Assembly: GCA_011390275.1 (NCBI GenBank)
Contig: JAABST010000012.1
Span: 36,920 to 100,919 of the forward strand
From: Geitlerinema sp. S16
GTDB lineage: Bacteria; Cyanobacteriota; Cyanobacteriia; Cyanobacteriales; Geitlerinemataceae
Direction: 5' to 3'
DNA length: 64,000 bases
Positions 1-9,027 of this stretch are shown one piece after another. Under the pieces are notes generated by a model that saw only the letters and a program-made list of their open reading frames with translations, was not told the DNA's origin and searched no databases. Made by a program: the position numbers and the translations under genes. Within the stretch, counting starts at the first letter, position 1. Each line of letters begins with the position of its first letter.

Positions 1-161
1 AAATCCGGCTGCCAGTGAACAGGGAACAGCGTGACGTTGCCCACATACATCCAAAGTTTGGAGAGGCCGAGGAGGAGGATCGCCGTGACCCCCATCGAGA
101 TCAGCACTTGCGATCGCGATAGTGACTTGAGTTCGGGCGGGGAAGATTGAGGCTCACTCAC
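1..161 (-). CDS. CPBP-family intramembrane protease, N-terminal fragment (cut by window edge)
   Basis: A GTG at 159-161 opens a reading frame running off the left edge; an in-frame stop lies a short way upstream and there is no in-frame ATG between, so GTG is the best start. The 53 visible residues start with a short Ser/Pro-rich segment, then SRSQVLISMGVTAI followed by a hydrophobic helix and an aromatic stretch. This resembles the N-terminus of cyanobacterial CPBP (CAAX-type, Abi) intramembrane proteases, from memory of the family; the catalytic EExxxR region is outside the window. The membrane character is seen, the family is inferred. Confidence 0.5.
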   Translation of the reverse strand, partial: MSEPQSSPPELKSLSRSQVLISMGVTAILLLGLSKLWMYVGNVTLFPVHWQPD

Positions 162-331
162 GTTGGATTGGAAAAGATAGAACAGCGATCGCTCACGACA
201 TCACACGGCATAGCAAACGACAAGGCTTGTTAAAACTGTTTCAAAGCCGTAGCGCTGGCGTCTCGCCTGTTCCGGTACGTCGTCTGCACAGGTCTTAACC
301 CAGTCTGTCTTTGCTATATATCGGGGCGATG

Positions 332-1420
332 TCAGGCTTGTTGGGGTTTGATAGACGGATAGGCGGCTGCGGTGAGCGCGTGGGTGGCGATACCGGCTCG
401 ATGTGCCGCGATCGCGCCGATCGCATCGAGATACGATCGCACGCGCACCGCGCTGATCCCGACCGATTCTGGCGAGACTCGCATTGTCGTCGTGTTGTCT
501 TCGACGGCAATGATTTGCGTGTGCGTGGTGGCACTCAGGCTCAAAACGGCACTGCCACCACAGGCAGAGGCCGGAACAATCACACTATCGATGTCCTCTG
601 CCCATAAATCGCCCGTCTGCCTCATATGCCTACTGTGACCCGCAATCGGCGAAATGACAAACTGCGGGGCGCGGCTTAGACCCACCAGTATGCAGGGCAA
701 AAAGGTATGGCCGAGTTCTTCGGCGGCGGCGCGGGGCGACAGCGCGGGATCGGGATCGATCGCGGCCAGCGCTGGCGCATGGGCAGCCGGTAAACCCAGT
801 TCGCGGACGACGAGATGGCTGATCACGGCTTCGGCTCCGGCGATCGCATCCACTCCGCAGCCGTGGCGATAGTTGGCGAGGGCGTCGGCGTCTTCGTCGG
901 GAAAACGAGCGACGATCGCGATCGCGTTGGCCTGGGTTTCGCGCCGTAATCGATCGGCGGCACGCAGCAGACTATCGGGATGGGCGATCGTGCCCCAACT
1001 CGCGCCGCTGTCGGACGTGCGGACGGTGACTCCGAGCGGTAAATCCGTCGTCGCGATCCCCGCAATGTCCAGCCCCAGCGTGGCACGGGTCGCATCGATC
1101 GCCTGGTGGTGGCGTAAACGTAAATCCGGCTCGATCGCCGCATCGAACACCACGCCGATCCGGTTGCGCCGACTGGGACGTAACCCCCACTCTCCCGCCG
1201 CGAACCGATCCAGGCCGTAGCCTTCCACGTAGAACAAATTGGGTTCGTTCCAGTAAAGCTGTGCGCCGTTGAGGACGTTGGGATGGGTGATGACGCGATC
1301 GCTGATCTGCATCAACGCGCGGGCGATCGGCATCGCATCCCCGGCATAACCGCCGATCGCAGCGGCGATGCCGGTCGGGACAATTAAAAGTGTGGTGTAG
1401 GGGCGGTGGTGTTGGGTCAC
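332..1420 (-). CDS. DUF3326 domain protein
   Basis: A 362-residue soluble protein that matches the cyanobacterial DUF3326 family along its length: an N-terminal TLLIVPTGIAAAIGGYAGDA, then THPNVLNGAQLYW, FYVEGYGLDRF, a GASWGTI turn, and a VARFPDE segment before a conserved HLVVRELGLPAAHAP stretch. These motifs are recognised from the family; its biochemical role is unknown. Glycine-rich segments near the N-terminus look like nucleotide-fold turns, but no catalytic residues can be named. No close operon partner: about 110 bases separate it from the next gene downstream of its start, and about 170 from the CPBP gene. HIP1-rich, resident DNA. Confidence 0.8.
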   Translation of the reverse strand: MTQHHRPYTTLLIVPTGIAAAIGGYAGDAMPIARALMQISDRVITHPNVLNGAQLYWNEPNLFYVEGYGLDRFAAGEWGLRPSRRNRIGVVFDAAIEPDLRLRHHQAIDATRATLGLDIAGIATTDLPLGVTVRTSDSGASWGTIAHPDSLLRAADRLRRETQANAIAIVARFPDEDADALANYRHGCGVDAIAGAEAVISHLVVRELGLPAAHAPALAAIDPDPALSPRAAAEELGHTFLPCILVGLSRAPQFVISPIAGHSRHMRQTGDLWAEDIDSVIVPASACGGSAVLSLSATTHTQIIAVEDNTTTMRVSPESVGISAVRVRSYLDAIGAIAAHRAGIATHALTAAAYPSIKPQQA

Positions 1421-1534
1421 AATCGCGGCGCTGCATACGCTCCGTAAGGTCAGATTCCGTCAGATTAGATTCCGCCAGATTTCGATCGCACGGGTCTTAA
1501 ACAATGTTCAATTTTCAGCCAAGAGCGAGGCAAT

Positions 1535-2554
1535 CTACTTTTTACGCAGGCAAACCGTTAGACCTTCGACCTTAAGCCCGCGTCCTCGCGTGCCGCAATA
1601 ACTGCCGCTGGACTGCTGCGGCACATCACCCACATTTTGCACATGCGCCGAATAGGTCAGCTCATAGTTGGCCGCTGCGACTCCGCTCAGACGCATGGCA
1701 AACCCTTCCAGCGCCAAACCTTCGCCGCGCGTTCCGGCATACTGACCGTTGCTCACCCAAGACAGGTCACCCTTTTCCGAAACGTGAGCCATGTACTCGA
1801 TCTCAAGACCCGCGATCGGACTCACCAAGGCAACGCTCAAGCCTTCGATCCCCAGGGATTGACCCCGCGTTCCAGCAAATTCATTCGCGCCAAACTGCCG
1901 ATCGCCAATATTTTGGATATGAACCCCGACCCGCAGCGGCACGAGATTGGGATCAGCGGTCTGAATCCCGACGCTCTTTGCACCGAAAACGATCGGCTGT
2001 TCAGCATCAGCGCTGGTTTTGGCCGCGTCCGACGGCAGAGGCACGCGATCGCCCCAGAGAAACACATCCTCATCCGTCTCACGATCGCTCACCTTCGAGG
2101 CAATCACAAACTTACCGCGCGACACCGCCACTGCGATCGGCGAACCAAACACCTTGGTGAGCAACGTTTGCAGATTCGACCATTGCGCATCCGAAAGCGT
2201 ATCCCCAGCTTTGACCGCCTGGAGCAACTGCGCGACGGGATGCGTACCATCCACCAAGCTTTGCGCATCTTTCGAGAGCGCACCGTTCATCGCCTCGACT
2301 TCCTTGCGAAATGTACGAACTTGGGTTTTATAGTCGTTAAGCGGGGCAAATTCCCCGTGATCTGCGTGCTGGAGCGCTAGGAACTGGTCAAGCACGGCCA
2401 AAGCCGCCGCTTTGCCACCGGTTTGGCTGGATGCGGTGAGCAGCGATCGCACCTCAGCGAGGGTTGTGGTCTCGGCGATCGCCGGGGACATGGCGGACAG
2501 TTGGGTACAGAGCGCGTTGAATTGAGCGAGCAATGCGGCAGAATCGAGGGTCAT
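1535..2554 (-). CDS. ChW (hydrophobic-W) repeat protein with three repeats
   Basis: The 339-residue product starts at ATG 2554 (MTLDSAALLAQFN); the frame stays open for another 100 codons upstream but that stretch is basic and low-quality and is unlikely to be translated. The N-terminal 200 residues are mostly helical with no recognised domain. The C-terminus carries three tandem repeats, about residues 205-247, 248-292 and 293-339, each with the pattern H(V/I)xxxGD...G.(Y/F).GTRGxxLxxEG. This is the ChW repeat of clostridial and some cyanobacterial surface proteins, except that the signature Trp of the GW pair is Asp in all three. No signal peptide is evident. A carbohydrate- or protein-binding role is inferred from the repeat only. 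Confidence 0.65.
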   Translation of the reverse strand: MTLDSAALLAQFNALCTQLSAMSPAIAETTTLAEVRSLLTASSQTGGKAAALAVLDQFLALQHADHGEFAPLNDYKTQVRTFRKEVEAMNGALSKDAQSLVDGTHPVAQLLQAVKAGDTLSDAQWSNLQTLLTKVFGSPIAVAVSRGKFVIASKVSDRETDEDVFLWGDRVPLPSDAAKTSADAEQPIVFGAKSVGIQTADPNLVPLRVGVHIQNIGDRQFGANEFAGTRGQSLGIEGLSVALVSPIAGLEIEYMAHVSEKGDLSWVSNGQYAGTRGEGLALEGFAMRLSGVAAANYELTYSAHVQNVGDVPQQSSGSYCGTRGRGLKVEGLTVCLRKK

Positions 2555-2853
2555 GACTAAGGCTGTGGCGATAACAGTCGAGAACGAAGCAGCAGAAATA
2601 TCGGAAGCTCGAAGCCATTGTAATAATGGTCTCGGAGTCTCACGATGGATCAGAAAAACGACCGGTTGCGGGTTCGCAGGGATTATCGTGGTGAAACGGA
2701 TCGATGCGAATTCAATGGAGCGTTTCCGACATGATATTCTAGCCCGCTGTCGTCTCCCTGCTGGTGGAAAATGTCGGTTGGTCGGGTATTGCGACCCACA
2801 GGATGCCTTTGGGTGGTTAAAGGTGGGTTGCCGGGAAGCTTTGCCGTTCGATT

Positions 2854-3660
2854 TCAATCTTGTATCAAGTCATCGACCCATTGCCAGCGTCGCATTTGAT
2901 CGACTTCGTGGTAGCTGGTCAGTTCAAAACGCAGGGGCGTTAAGGAAATATAGTGATGCTCGATCGCCCAAACGTCCGTGTGTAAATCGTCGGTTTCGCG
3001 TCCATCATCCACATCGGTTAACACTTCGCCTGCAAGCCAATAATAGTTTTTACCGCGTGGATCGGTGCGCTCCTGAAAGACATCGGAATAGCGGCGAATT
3101 CCCTGCCGTGCCAGCTTCACCCCGGCGATTTCATCCTCTGGTACACCCGGAATATTCACGTTCAGCAAAAATGACTCCGGTAAGGTTTGGCCGACAAGTT
3201 GGGACATCAGCCGAGTGGCGAAGGCGGCGGCGGCAGTGAAATCAGGCGACGTGTAGTGCGCCAGACTGAAGGCAATGCTGGGAATGCCTTCGATCGTGCC
3301 TTCCATCGCCGCCGAGACCGTGCCGGAATAAAGGATATCGGTTCCGGTATTGCCGCCTTGATTAATCCCGGCGAGGACGAAATCGGGAAAGCGATCGAGC
3401 AGTGCGCCCAGAGCGAGCTTGATGCAGTCTGAGGGAGTACCGGAGCAGCTCCAGGCGGTGACATCTGGATGAAAAATGCCTTCGACTCGATTGGCGCGAA
3501 TCGGTTCATGCATCGTGAGGCTGTGACCGGTGGCCGATCGCTCGCGATCGGGACAAACAACCGTTACGTCATACCCCGCGATCGCCATCGCATTCGCAAG
3601 AGCGCGGACACCGGGGGCAAAAATACCGTCGTCATTACCAATCAGAAGTCGTGCGGTCAT
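2854..3660 (-). CDS. surE: 5'/3'-nucleotidase SurE
   Basis: SurE hydrolyses nucleoside 5'- and 3'-monophosphates and is a metal-dependent stationary-phase survival phosphatase. The 268-residue protein starts at [13 protein letters not shown] (ATG 3660; eight further codons upstream are open but the family starts here). The metal-binding N-D-D triad is at residues 9-11, followed by [23 protein letters not shown], the conserved [12 protein letters not shown] and [28 protein letters not shown], all diagnostic. Length is normal for the family. It stands alone, with about 300 bases without a gene between it and the ChW-repeat gene downstream (2555-2853); I see nothing in that stretch beyond the unused extension of the ChW frame. 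Confidence 0.95.
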   Translation of the reverse strand: MTARLLIGNDDGIFAPGVRALANAMAIAGYDVTVVCPDRERSATGHSLTMHEPIRANRVEGIFHPDVTAWSCSGTPSDCIKLALGALLDRFPDFVLAGINQGGNTGTDILYSGTVSAAMEGTIEGIPSIAFSLAHYTSPDFTAAAAFATRLMSQLVGQTLPESFLLNVNIPGVPEDEIAGVKLARQGIRRYSDVFQERTDPRGKNYYWLAGEVLTDVDDGRETDDLHTDVWAIEHHYISLTPLRFELTSYHEVDQMRRWQWVDDLIQD

Positions 3661-3788
3661 AAAAGTCGTGTCGTTGCCATGCAACAGGCTGAAACAGCCT
3701 TTCTTTTATAGATCGCGATCAGCAATCTCGACGGTATTGGCTCAGAATTCTGGCGAATGAGACCGATGAACGATTCGGTTGCCGGGTT

Positions 3789-5456
3789 CTAACGATCGAG
3801 ATGATCATCGAGATGATCGGTATAGCCGTCGGCATAGGTCATGACGCAGATATTGTGATACCCGGCATGGTAGCCACAGGCCACCCCAGTGACACGATAG
3901 TCAGGCTTCAGCAACGTTTCGCGGTGACCGCGATCGGGCACGCCATCATCGACGAGCAACATCAGCACATGCCACTGAGCGGTATGCAGCGGATCATACT
4001 GGTAGCTAATGTTTTCGCCCTGGAGATCGTTGATCGTGCCATAGCGCTGCGCCCGTTCACGGGGCAGACTGTTATCGGTTCCGATATGCCCCAACATGCC
4101 CATCGCGCCCATGTCCTCGACGTGATCGCGAGCGGCTTGTTCGAGACCAGCAGCATAATCGAGCGTGGGGAGCGGATCGGTGTTGCGCAACACTTCGATC
4201 GCCTCATAGACGGGTGCGACGCCTTCCTGAGTTTCGTACAGAAAACCAATTTCCGTTAGCTCGATCTGGTTGCCGTTATAGCGATCGAGCAGGGCGACCA
4301 GTTCCTCGGCATAGGCGGCAGGGTTCGATCGCATCCGATTGGTTTCGTCGATGATCGCGCGGGCATTGGCTTCGGGCGATGGTGGCGGATTGTTGAGGTT
4401 ATAGCTGAGGCGATCGGCTGGGGTGAGCTGATTCGGACGGTTGAGGCGCTGCCGGGTATCGGGTTCCCGTGAGGTCGTTAATGCCGCAGAACGCGAGTCT
4501 GAACGCGAGTTTTGAGATGCGGAAACGGTCTCAATGTCGGGTTTTTCAGGTTCAACGACCGGCGCAGATGCTGGCGCGGTGACCGGTTCCGCCACCGGCT
4601 CGATCATGGGATCAGAACCGGGCGCAGACGTCGTGACGGCGACCGGTTCCGCCACTGGTTCTGCAACCGGTTCGACCACTGGTTCAAGAGCTGGTTCAAC
4701 TGGCACGACAGCGGCGAAATCGGGATCATCCGCGATAAACTCTTCCGCGACCGAAATCGAGCACATCACGTCACGTGAACTGTGCGATGCGCAGCCCACA
4801 CCGATCACCTGAAACGCCGGGTCGAGTAGCGCAGTTTGGATCGATCGCAGCGGATCGCCATCATTCACCACCCAGGCCATGACGATCGCCTCAGCACTCT
4901 GACGCTGATAGGCATCAATCCCAAAGCCTTCACCCTGACGGCGTCCATAATTGCGGGTGTAGTAACCCTGATCGTTGCCCTGGTGGTCAGCGCCACCGCG
5001 CAGACCCCGCAATCCCATCACCGCAACCCAGTCCTGGACACCGTAGGTTAATGCGGGCGAGCTTTGCAAAGGGGCGCGGCGATCGAGTTGTCGCAGGGTC
5101 GCGATCGCTTCATCCAATGCGGCCACACCTTCGTAGAGGGCGATCGCCTGTTCACCGGGCAAACGCAGCACAAAGCTATCGCGTTCAATGCTGTAGTAAT
5201 CGCGCTGGGTTTCGAGCCAGTCGGCATATCTAGCGGGATCTTGGCGGAGGATGTTGAGCTGATCGAGGACGGCGCGTTCGAGATCTGTGGCACTGCGATC
5301 GGTGCGAGCCAGATGGTGGGAGGGGGCGATCGGTGGCGTGGCGGGGAGTGCCTGGGCGATCGGGGTAATGGGCTGAATGGGCGTGAGGGTCGTAATTGAG
5401 GCGAACGTTAGCGCACTAAAAATAGGGAGCCAGCCAAGCCGATCGGGTCGCAGCAT
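3789..5456 (-). CDS. Secreted protein with two CAP (SCP/TAPS) domains
   Basis: Two CAP domains (about residues 60-220 and 360-545) flank a Glu-Pro-Val-Ala-rich linker of degenerate EPVA units. Each CAP domain shows the bacterial CAP pattern: LDQLNILRQDPARYA / ETNRMRSNPAAYA at the start, then a VQDWV / ARDHVEDMGAMGMLGHIG segment and a final VIGVGC / VTGVACGYH strand. I choose ATG 5456 because the following residues form a signal peptide (hydrophobic core, then IAQA); ATG 5534 would give 26 more residues and no better ribosome site is visible at either. The exported location is inferred. Bacterial CAP proteins have no agreed activity; the second domain keeps His residues where CAP cavities bind metal, the first less so. 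Confidence 0.8.
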   Translation of the reverse strand: MLRPDRLGWLPIFSALTFASITTLTPIQPITPIAQALPATPPIAPSHHLARTDRSATDLERAVLDQLNILRQDPARYADWLETQRDYYSIERDSFVLRLPGEQAIALYEGVAALDEAIATLRQLDRRAPLQSSPALTYGVQDWVAVMGLRGLRGGADHQGNDQGYYTRNYGRRQGEGFGIDAYQRQSAEAIVMAWVVNDGDPLRSIQTALLDPAFQVIGVGCASHSSRDVMCSISVAEEFIADDPDFAAVVPVEPALEPVVEPVAEPVAEPVAVTTSAPGSDPMIEPVAEPVTAPASAPVVEPEKPDIETVSASQNSRSDSRSAALTTSREPDTRQRLNRPNQLTPADRLSYNLNNPPPSPEANARAIIDETNRMRSNPAAYAEELVALLDRYNGNQIELTEIGFLYETQEGVAPVYEAIEVLRNTDPLPTLDYAAGLEQAARDHVEDMGAMGMLGHIGTDNSLPRERAQRYGTINDLQGENISYQYDPLHTAQWHVLMLLVDDGVPDRGHRETLLKPDYRVTGVACGYHAGYHNICVMTYADGYTDHLDDHLDR

Positions 5457-5736
5457 ACGTGATGAAGTGGGTAAAATTGCACCCTCGTTGAAGTCTGTAA
5501 AATCTTGAATCGGATCAAACATCCGATCAAACAAGATAGATTTACAGACGAACGAGAAGGCCAGACCCTATGACCCTATCGCGATCACGAAATAACCGAA
5601 AACCGTAAATTTCGCCAAGTTTAGCAGCGATATTGTCAGCAGAATTAACGATGCAATGTGAAGATTGAACGAATACTGCGCCAATACTGCACACCGTGCG
5701 TCCACTCCACCACGCTCAGAGAATTGGTATTCCCCC
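5457..5736. other. Intergenic, no gene seen
   Basis: Between the CAP gene and the left end of the MITE at 5737. Moderately AT-rich compared with the neighbouring genes. It should contain the promoter of the CAP gene, but I see no convincing promoter or hairpin. Confidence 0.4.
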
Positions 5737-5867
5737 CTAGGGCGTGTCATCAATTAATCGTAGAACCCTTATCGGGTAAGCTGTTGAACGCCCGACCCAA
5801 TAAAAAAGCTAGGGGCTGAAACCCTTGCTGGGTAAGCGCTAGAACTTTAATCGATGACAGCCCCTAG
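5737..5867. mobile_element. MITE, 131 bp, CTAG-ended terminal inverted repeats
   Basis: The two ends are inverted copies of each other: CTAGGGCGTGTCATCAATTA on the left (5737 on) and CTAGGGGCTGTCATCGATTA on the right, read from 5867 inward. They agree at 17 of 20 positions. Inside are two imperfect direct repeats (about 5763-5789 and 5819-5844, sharing ACCCTT..GGGTAAGC...GAAC). The CTAG at both ends may be a target duplication, as in IS5-type elements. A perfect 12-bp hairpin arm pair (5807-5818 with 5858-5869) lies at the right end. No transposase is encoded. The right CTAG supplies the stop codon of cinA. Confidence 0.7.
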
Positions 5868-7123
5868 CTCGACACCGATCGCAACGCCTGACGTAGGAGA
5901 TCGATCGCACTATACGCACTCACCCGCCGCACCCACTCGCGCCCGCGTGTATCTCCCAGACGTAGCTCCTGACTCGTCGTCGCACCATCCGGCGACGCCA
6001 GCCCGAGGTACACCAACCCCACCGGTTTCTCCATTGTGCCACCACCCGGCCCCGCAATCCCGGTGACGCTGACCCCCCAATCCGTCCCTAGCTTCTCGCG
6101 TACCCCCGCCGCCATCTGACGCGCCACCACCTCGGATACTGCCCCCTGAGCCGCGAGATCATCACGATCGACCCCCAAAACATTCACCTTCACGGCGTTA
6201 TCGTAGGACACGACTCCACCCCAAAAATAGGCCGAACTGCCGGGAACCTCGGTCAGCAGATGGCCGAGACCGCCACCGGTACAGGATTCCGCCACCGCCA
6301 AAGTTTGACCCCGATCGCGCAACTGTTGGCCGACCACCGAGGCGAGGGTGGTGTCATCGCTGCCGTAGTAGTGGGGAGCGCCGAGTTGTTTGAGTTGTGC
6401 GGCGATCGGGGCGATCACGGATCGGCCTTCAGCTTCAGTGGTGGCACGGGCGGCGACGCGGAGTTTGACTTCGCCGTAGTTAGCGTAGGGGGCGACGGTG
6501 GGATGTTGCGAATTGAACAGGTCGCCGACGCGCTCGGCTAACACGGATTCGGAAATACCCCAAAATTTCAGCATTTCGCTGACAAAGATCTGATCGCCCC
6601 AGCCCAGAGACGTGAGGTATGGGATCGCAGTTTGGCTCCACATGGCTCGCATTTCTGCGGGGACGCCGGGAAAGGTGAGAATTGAGAGGTTATCGATCGG
6701 CTGCCAGAGGATGCCGGGGGCGGTTCCGACGGGGTTGGGCAACACGTCAGCGCCGTCGGGGATGAGCGCTTGTTTGCGGTTGCTCGGGTTCATGACGCGA
6801 TCGCGCTGGCGGTATTTGGCTTCGATGTCGGCGATGATTTCCGGGCGTTCGCGTAGGGGGGTGTCGAAGTGGTCGGCGATCGTGGCGATCGTCAGGTCGT
6901 CGGGCGTTGGGCCGAGGCCACCGGTGAAGATCAGGATTTGAGCGCCGCGATCGATCGCGATGTCGATCGCGCGTTGGATGCGGGCGGGGTTGTCGCCGAC
7001 GACGGTTTGATAGTAGTGGGGAATCCCGAGGTCAGCGAGTTCGCGGGCTAAATATTGGGCGTTGCCGTTGAGGATGTCGCCTAACAGCAGCTCGGTTCCC
7101 ACACAAATAATTTCCGCGCTCAT
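5864..7123 (-). CDS. cinA: CinA family protein (competence/damage-inducible)
   Basis: 419 residues from MSAEIICVGTELLLGDI (ATG 7123). The N-terminal MoaB/MogA-like domain (about 1-170) shows GTELLLGD and TGGLGPTPDDLT; the C-terminal CinA domain (about 260-415) shows the nicotinamide-nucleotide amidase pattern VAESCTGGGLGHLLTEVPGSSAYFWGG split as AESCTGG, YDNAVK and SVTGIAGPGGGT. The catalytic Ser of the SCTGG loop is present. CinA acts in pyridine-nucleotide salvage and, in some bacteria, competence. Start chosen because the motif follows directly; 13 more codons upstream are open. The stop TAG lies inside the right end of the 5737-5867 MITE, so the last residues may have been set by that insertion. 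Confidence 0.93.
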   Translation of the reverse strand: MSAEIICVGTELLLGDILNGNAQYLARELADLGIPHYYQTVVGDNPARIQRAIDIAIDRGAQILIFTGGLGPTPDDLTIATIADHFDTPLRERPEIIADIEAKYRQRDRVMNPSNRKQALIPDGADVLPNPVGTAPGILWQPIDNLSILTFPGVPAEMRAMWSQTAIPYLTSLGWGDQIFVSEMLKFWGISESVLAERVGDLFNSQHPTVAPYANYGEVKLRVAARATTEAEGRSVIAPIAAQLKQLGAPHYYGSDDTTLASVVGQQLRDRGQTLAVAESCTGGGLGHLLTEVPGSSAYFWGGVVSYDNAVKVNVLGVDRDDLAAQGAVSEVVARQMAAGVREKLGTDWGVSVTGIAGPGGGTMEKPVGLVYLGLASPDGATTSQELRLGDTRGREWVRRVSAYSAIDLLRQALRSVSS

Positions 7124-7264
7124 TGCGTTAAACCAGGCCGAACCCGATCGAAATACCGCCATGCAGCCTAACGCACTTTGGGGGGGTGATCGTTGTTGTT
7201 GCGTTTTGATTTAAGCCCAACGATCGCACGTCAAGGGCTGCTAAAGCTGTGGCGGAACGATAAT

Positions 7265-7425
7265 TTACAGACCGGATGCATCGAAGGGGTTTTCGTAACC
7301 GGCGGGGAGTTCGTTGCGTTTTCTGCGGGCTTTGGTGAGGGCGGTGTAACCGACTTTGAAGGCTCTGGCGGTGATGGTTCCGGGGAGGCCGAAGAGGGAG
7401 CAGTACCCCACTTTTACGTCCTGGA
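7265..7425 (-). pseudogene. C-terminal stump of an unrecognised resident gene
   Basis: Upstream of cinA on the same strand, a frame ending at TAA 7265-7267 encodes ...GLPGTITARAFKVGYTALTK followed by a basic ARRKRNELP segment and ENPFDASGL. Codons end almost uniformly in C, like the surrounding resident genes, which supports real coding. Upstream of about 7425 composition turns AT-rich and coding quality is lost, with no start codon or ribosome site in a sensible place. I read it as the last ~50 codons of a gene whose body was replaced by the island. I do not recognise the protein. Confidence 0.4.
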
Positions 7426-7832
7426 ATCTACGAGCAGAATACGTACAACAATCAACACTTAGAAGCCGCTGTAAACATGGCTTTCAACTCAGTACGGGAC
7501 AAAAAACGTAGACCTCTTGTTATGAGAGCATTTGAGCCATCTGAAGAGTGCCCATGTTCGCAATTTTCGAGCTAGGCAATCTACCACTTGAACCCTGGAA
7601 CGCCTACTCTTTCGTAAGTGCGAAATTCCCGAAACCGCCTAGATTATAGTACGGCTATCATAAAACTCTGTAGTGTTACAAATATGGGCTAAAAAGCTTA
7701 CAGGGTAAGCATTTCATTTTTTGTCCCGTACTGAGGGCTTTCAAACACTTGCAAGTAAAGTATATTTATGGAATTTTACAAGTAGGATGCTATCCCCAAG
7801 GCAAGCAAAAGAATGGCTTAATACTGCAATAA
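7426..7832 (+). pseudogene. Reading frame split by the 248-bp MITE (unrecognised)
   Basis: If the MITE and one copy of its 9-bp duplication are removed, a single frame is restored: ...GIYEQNTYNNQHLEAAVNMA (up to the insertion) continuing FKHLQVKYIYGILQVG and stopping at TAA 7830-7832. The left part starts at the composition boundary near 7411-7426, so it is also truncated at its N-terminus. The joined peptide is ordinary in composition, but I do not recognise it and it is short, so it may be a chance open frame. Confidence 0.3.
7488..7735. mobile_element. MITE, 248 bp, perfect 19-bp terminal inverted repeats and 9-bp target duplication
   Basis: CTCAGTACGGGACAAAAAA at 7488-7506 is repeated exactly in inverse orientation at 7717-7735. 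Immediately outside both ends is GGCTTTCAA (7479-7487 and 7736-7744), a 9-bp direct repeat as left by transposition. The interior has no frame of useful length, so it is non-autonomous. A 9-bp duplication fits IS4- or ISAs1-type transposases, but the family is an inference. Confidence 0.88.
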
Positions 7833-7905
7833 TTAAAACTTATTGCTAGCCTTGCATAGTAAGGTCGTGTATCTTACAATAAATTTAACACTAATGATTA
7901 ATAAG

Positions 7906-8841
7906 ATGCCAGAAAAACAGACTATTTTTATAAGTTGGAGTGGTCAGTCGGGTAAAATTATCGCTCAAGCTGTTTCTAGAGCTATTAAACTTATGATTCC
8001 ATCCGCCGATGTTTTTATGGCAAAAGTTGATATTAATAAAGGCAAAGACTGGCGTGAAACCCTTGAGAATAGACTGCTCGATGCTGTATTTGGTTTGTTC
8101 ATCATTACACCTAGCATGGGCAATCCTGAATGGCTAGCATTTGAGGCAGGAGCTATCACGCAAGCGGCATCTAATAATACAAAGATTCAGATATTCCCTT
8201 TAATATTTGATGGGATAGATGGGAACTCACGAGTTCCGGCAGATGTTCCAAAATATATTGAAGACAAGCAATTTACACGATTTGAAGAAGATGAATGGAA
8301 AACTTTGTTTGACTTATTTTATATAGACTCTGATTCGCGAGATTCAAGGAAAAAAGAGCGAGATCATGATCTCTTTAAACTTGTATGGAAAGACTTAAAG
8401 AGTGAAATTTCAAAAATACAAAAAGAATTAGTCCTAGAGAGTTTGAGGATGGAATCGGAAGATGGAACTAGTAATACACCGAGAAAAGGTAAAGACTACT
8501 TAATGCGAGAAGTTGATTCAATCAAAACATTAAGTCAAGAAATAGTGCCAGCCATTGAGGGGAAACTTGACTACATACACAAAGACTTGAAAGAAGAAAG
8601 CCTTGAAAGAATGAGTCGCATTATTGAATATATAGAAAAGTTTCAGGATTCACTAATAGAGCCTTTACAAAGCTCTGGTGTCGTCGATAAAAACACCGAT
8701 GAGCAAAAGCCGAATTTTTCACCCGATCTTGACCCAAACTTATCTCACCTGAGACGTGTGGTTAAGCGAATTGAAGAACTTGGACTACTTGAGTCAGAAG
8801 CTCTTAATGAGTTAAAGAAAGCTATTCAAAACTTGATTTAA
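7906..8841 (+). CDS. TIR-domain protein, putative NAD-cleaving defence effector
   Basis: A 311-residue protein with an N-terminal TIR-like domain (about 1-150): IFISWSGQSGKIIAQ (box 1), VFMAKVDINKGKDWRETLE, LFIITPSMGNPEWLAFEAGA. Glu80 in the WLAFEAGA motif is at the place of the catalytic glutamate of NAD-cleaving TIR domains. The C-terminal half (about 170-311) is charged, helical and likely coiled coil. Bacterial TIR proteins of this kind cleave or convert NAD in phage defence; that is family knowledge, not shown here. ATG 7906 puts the first strand five residues in; ATG 7894 would add four residues, and neither has a good ribosome site. AT-rich, no HIP1; 186 bases before the Roadblock-like gene on the same strand. 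Confidence 0.8.
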   Translation: MPEKQTIFISWSGQSGKIIAQAVSRAIKLMIPSADVFMAKVDINKGKDWRETLENRLLDAVFGLFIITPSMGNPEWLAFEAGAITQAASNNTKIQIFPLIFDGIDGNSRVPADVPKYIEDKQFTRFEEDEWKTLFDLFYIDSDSRDSRKKERDHDLFKLVWKDLKSEISKIQKELVLESLRMESEDGTSNTPRKGKDYLMREVDSIKTLSQEIVPAIEGKLDYIHKDLKEESLERMSRIIEYIEKFQDSLIEPLQSSGVVDKNTDEQKPNFSPDLDPNLSHLRRVVKRIEELGLLESEALNELKKAIQNLI

Positions 8842-9027
8842 GAAGATAGCAAGTGTTTGCCAATAACATCCTATGTTTGCTAAACTGCATTCAAGGAGAA
8901 AATATTCAAAAAGGCCGATGTAGAACGACACAAAAACTATTGTTCTGCTTTGAGTCACTTTTGGAAATATGGAAGAATCCTTGTAGTTTGTGGTAAAAGT
9001 TTTTTATCTATAGAAAAAAGAAAAAGT

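Noticed and set aside
1535..2857. Longer start for the ChW-repeat protein (extra 100 residues).
   Set aside because: The extra part is basic, poorly coding and has no ribosome site; ATG 2554 is followed by a clean helical domain.
7193..7462. Plus-strand Gly-rich frame.
   Set aside because: It is the shadow of the minus-strand gene stump.
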